DNA from: Nitrospinales bacterium
Lineage (GTDB): Bacteria; Nitrospinota_A; UBA7883; JACRGQ01
Assembly (NCBI GenBank): GCA_023248615.1
Contig: JAHFEI010000001.1
Location: 1 to 25,119, forward strand
Direction: 5' to 3'
Length of the DNA stretch: 25,119 nt
The position numbers and the translations under genes are program-made. Positions 22,936 to 25,119 of this stretch are shown one piece after another. The notes below the pieces were generated by a model that saw only the letters and a program-made list of their open reading frames with translations, searched no databases and was not told the origin of the DNA. Within the stretch, counting starts at the first letter, position 1. The number at the start of each line of letters is the position of its first letter.

Positions 22936-24417
22936 ATGATGATAAAACCGGATAAAAAAACTTTTCTTAAGCTTGCCAAAAAGGGGAATATCGTCCCGGT
23001 TTACTGCGACCTGCTGGCAGATTTGCAAACCCCCGTGGGCGCGTTCCTGAAAATATCCAAAAGCTCCAAATACGCCTTCCTGCTCGAAAGCGTGGAGGGG
23101 GGTGAAAAGTGGGCGCGGTACACATTCCTTGGCGCATCTCCCAGCCTTGTCATAAAAACTTCCGGCAAAAACGGCGTCCGCATCACCCCGAAAGGGCGGC
23201 AGGCGTTTGTTGTCGGCACCGACCCGCTGGACGAAATAAAAAAAATAATGGCCTCCTTCAGCCCGGTAGGGGTGGAAGGGTTGCCCCCTTTCCATGGCGG
23301 CGTGGTGGGCGCGATAGGTTACGACTGCGTGCGCTTTTTCGAGGAACTGCCGGAACTGGCGAAAAAAGACACCGATTTTCCCGATACCGTTTTCATGCTT
23401 ACCGACACGCTGGTAGTGTTCGATAACGTGAAGCAAAACATCAAGGTTATTGCGAACGCGCATGTAAACGGCAACGTCGGAAAAGTGTATGACGAGGCGG
23501 CGGCAAAAATACGGAAAATACTTCGCACGCTGGAAACGCCGCTTAAAAACCCCAAAACCCCTGCAGGAAAAGGGGCGGCAAAATATCTCTCTAATACTGC
23601 GGAAAAGGATTTCTACAAGTCTGTCGAACGGTGCAAGCATTACATAAAGGAAGGGGACATTTTCCAGGTGGTGCTTTCCCAGAGGCTGGCGATAAAGCTG
23701 GACATCCCCGCGTTTGACGTTTACCGGGCGCTTCGCACCGTGAACCCATCGCCATACATGTACTACCTGAAGCTGGACGACTGGGAAGTAGTGGGTGCCT
23801 CGCCCGAAATCCTTTCCTGCGTACAGGATGGCAAAGTGGTGGTGCGCCCGCTGGCCGGGACAAGGCCGCGCGGGAAAACGGCGGCGGAAGATATCGCGCT
23901 TGAAAAAGAACTGATGAAAGACGAAAAAGAGCTGGCCGAACATATCATGCTGGTGGATTTGGGGCGCAACGATTTGGGGCGCGTTTGCAAGGGGGGAAGC
24001 GTACGTGTGACCGAGCTGGAGGTTGTCGAACGCTACTCCCATGTGATGCACATCGTTTCCAATGTCGAGGGGGAACTGGAAAGCGGCAAGGACAGCTTCG
24101 ACGTTATCCGCGCCACTTTCCCGGCTGGCACATTAAGCGGCGCTCCGAAAATCCGCGCAATGGAAATTATCGAGGAACTGGAGCCGACACGCCGCGGGCT
24201 GTATGGCGGCACCGTGGGCTACTTTGGGTTTAACGGGAACATGGATCACGCCATAGCCATCCGCACACTGGCGGTGAAAAAAGGCAAAGCGTACCTGGGG
24301 GTAGGGGCTGGCATCGTGGCCGATTCCGACCCGCGCAAAGAGTTTCAGGAGTGCATGAACAAAGGGCGCGCCCTGCTACGCGCCATAGAGCTTGCCCGCC
24401 GCGGCTTTCAGGGCTAA
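22936..24417 (+). CDS. trpE: Anthranilate synthase component I
   Basis: TrpE makes anthranilate from chorismate using ammonia supplied by TrpG, the first step of tryptophan synthesis. The 493-aa protein has the feedback-binding segment LLESVEGGEKWARYTFLG (LLES at 49-52) in the N-terminal domain. The chorismate-binding domain shows GDIFQVVLSQRLAI, NPSPYMYYLKLDDWEVVGAS, RPLAGTRPRGKTAAED, LVDLGRNDLGRVC and ATFPAGTLSGAPKIRAMEII. No PabB-specific changes were noticed. Two ATGs are adjacent at 22936 and 22939, neither with a good ribosome binding site. trpG and trpD do not follow within the window; msrB on the other strand ends the cluster. Confidence 0.96.
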   Translation: MMIKPDKKTFLKLAKKGNIVPVYCDLLADLQTPVGAFLKISKSSKYAFLLESVEGGEKWARYTFLGASPSLVIKTSGKNGVRITPKGRQAFVVGTDPLDEIKKIMASFSPVGVEGLPPFHGGVVGAIGYDCVRFFEELPELAKKDTDFPDTVFMLTDTLVVFDNVKQNIKVIANAHVNGNVGKVYDEAAAKIRKILRTLETPLKNPKTPAGKGAAKYLSNTAEKDFYKSVERCKHYIKEGDIFQVVLSQRLAIKLDIPAFDVYRALRTVNPSPYMYYLKLDDWEVVGASPEILSCVQDGKVVVRPLAGTRPRGKTAAEDIALEKELMKDEKELAEHIMLVDLGRNDLGRVCKGGSVRVTELEVVERYSHVMHIVSNVEGELESGKDSFDVIRATFPAGTLSGAPKIRAMEIIEELEPTRRGLYGGTVGYFGFNGNMDHAIAIRTLAVKKGKAYLGVGAGIVADSDPRKEFQECMNKGRALLRAIELARRGFQG

Positions 24418-24600
24418 CGCAAGATTAGCGGTAGCGTAAACATTCCTGCCGCTTGCCCCTTACTCTTTTTCCCCCTTTATCAAAGGTCTCATTGCGAAGG
24501 AGGGGAAAATAATTTTAACTTCGGAATCGAGGTTTAATGGCGCTGAAACCGGAACGGGGAAGTTGGAACTAACTTTATCCCGCAATACCTGCCGAACTAT

Positions 24601-25119
24601 CTATTTCGCGAATAACTTTATGTAATCCCCGTACCCCTCTTTCTCCAGATTTTCTTTCGGGATAAAGCGGAGCGAGGCGGAGTTGATGCAATAGCGCTGT
24701 CCGGTTGGGCCGGGGCCATCGTCGAAAAGGTGGCCGAGGTGCGAATCGGCGCGAAGGCTACGTATCTCCGTGCGCACCATGCCGCCGCTTGCATCCTTTT
24801 TCTTCACCACGTTTTTGGGGTCAATAGGTTTTGTGAAGCTGGGCCAGCCAGTGCCGGAATCAAACTTGTCCGTGGAACTGAAAAGCGGTTCGCCCGAAAC
24901 CACATCCACATAAATCCCCTCTTTGTGGTTGTTCCAGTACTCGTTTTTAAAGGCCATTTCCGTGCCGTTCTCGCATGTCACTTGATACTGCAACGGGGTC
25001 AGCTTCTTTTTAAGCTCCTCCCTGGAAGGGATGGGGTTCGGTATCTGCTCGACTTTTTTCAGGGCCGGAACATCCCCTTGGTGTTTCTCCACGTAATCCT
25101 CGCGCCCCGACCCGCGCTC
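24601..25119 (-). CDS. msrB: Peptide-methionine (R)-S-oxide reductase (5' end outside window)
   Basis: MsrB repairs methionine-R-sulfoxide in proteins. The frame is open to the end of the window, so the N-terminus is missing. The visible MsrB domain runs from LTPLQYQVTCENGTEMAF through GIYVDVVSGEPLFSSTDKFD, GTGWPSFTKPI, MVRTEIRSLRADSHLGHLFDDG and GQRYCINSASLRFIP, with the catalytic Cys in RYCIN. The usual zinc CXXC pairs are absent. Upstream of the domain is a charged linker (EDYVEKHQGDVPALKKVEQI) that could join an MsrA domain or a signal sequence beyond the edge; a GTG at 25092 is a possible but unneeded start. The intergenic stretch after it holds no gene or clear terminator. Confidence 0.95.
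   Translation of the reverse strand, partial: ERGSGREDYVEKHQGDVPALKKVEQIPNPIPSREELKKKLTPLQYQVTCENGTEMAFKNEYWNNHKEGIYVDVVSGEPLFSSTDKFDSGTGWPSFTKPIDPKNVVKKKDASGGMVRTEIRSLRADSHLGHLFDDGPGPTGQRYCINSASLRFIPKENLEKEGYGDYIKLFAK

Noticed and set aside
22916..22939. Seven-codon frame overlapping the trpE start, considered as a trp leader peptide.
   Set aside because: It contains no Trp codons, has no ribosome binding site, and no attenuator hairpins follow.
22912..24051. Minus-strand open frame of 379 codons opposite trpE.
   Set aside because: It is a shadow of trpE with no domain and no ribosome binding site.

Overview
The window reads as chromosome from a moderately GC-rich, Gram-negative-type bacterium. 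The evidence is a full set of ordinary housekeeping genes in short operons: efp-accB-accC, purE, dapB, dnaA-gyrB, uvrA-truA, trpE and msrB. dnaA is followed directly by gyrB with no dnaN or recF between them, and EF-P carries Asn at the usual modification position. I cannot name the phylum safely. A deep-branching, delta-like proteobacterial or Nitrospinota-type lineage is only a guess.

Layout: 1-209 is the end of a sensor histidine kinase. 379-2846 (+) is efp-accB-accC. 2866-5056 (-) is an ABC-2 exporter pair followed by purE. 5199-6717 (-) holds two tandem minimal nucleotidyltransferase/HEPN (MNT/HEPN) cassettes with an exact 825-bp period. 6833-11106 (-) is one tightly packed operon: dapB, an unlisted 38-aa membrane protein, a PTS IIA (PtsN-like) protein, a PII-like protein and two different cation/proton antiporters. 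11107-12038 is an AT-richer scrap region with two broken genes. 12039-16381 (-) is an Rrf2 regulator, dnaA and gyrB, with DnaA boxes between dnaA and gyrB. 16721-20301 (+) is uvrA-truA. 20407-22889 (+) is an AT-richer type II restriction-modification pair of the AvaI/BsoBI kind. 22936-24417 (+) is trpE. 24601-25119 (-) is msrB, running off the end.

All genes from 16.4 kb back to 2.9 kb lie on the minus strand, and those from 16.7 to 24.4 kb lie on the plus strand. This divergence, with the DnaA boxes at 14.46-14.60 kb, is what one expects close to a replication origin.

The most unusual parts are three. First, the MNT/HEPN duplication: promoter, antitoxin N-terminal half and gene junction are almost identical in DNA, while the intervening parts have diverged strongly. 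Second, the antiporter operon, which joins PTS and PII-type sensory proteins to paired transporters and a tiny membrane protein. Third, the Rrf2-dnaA coupling. No tRNA, rRNA, CRISPR array or insertion sequence was seen.
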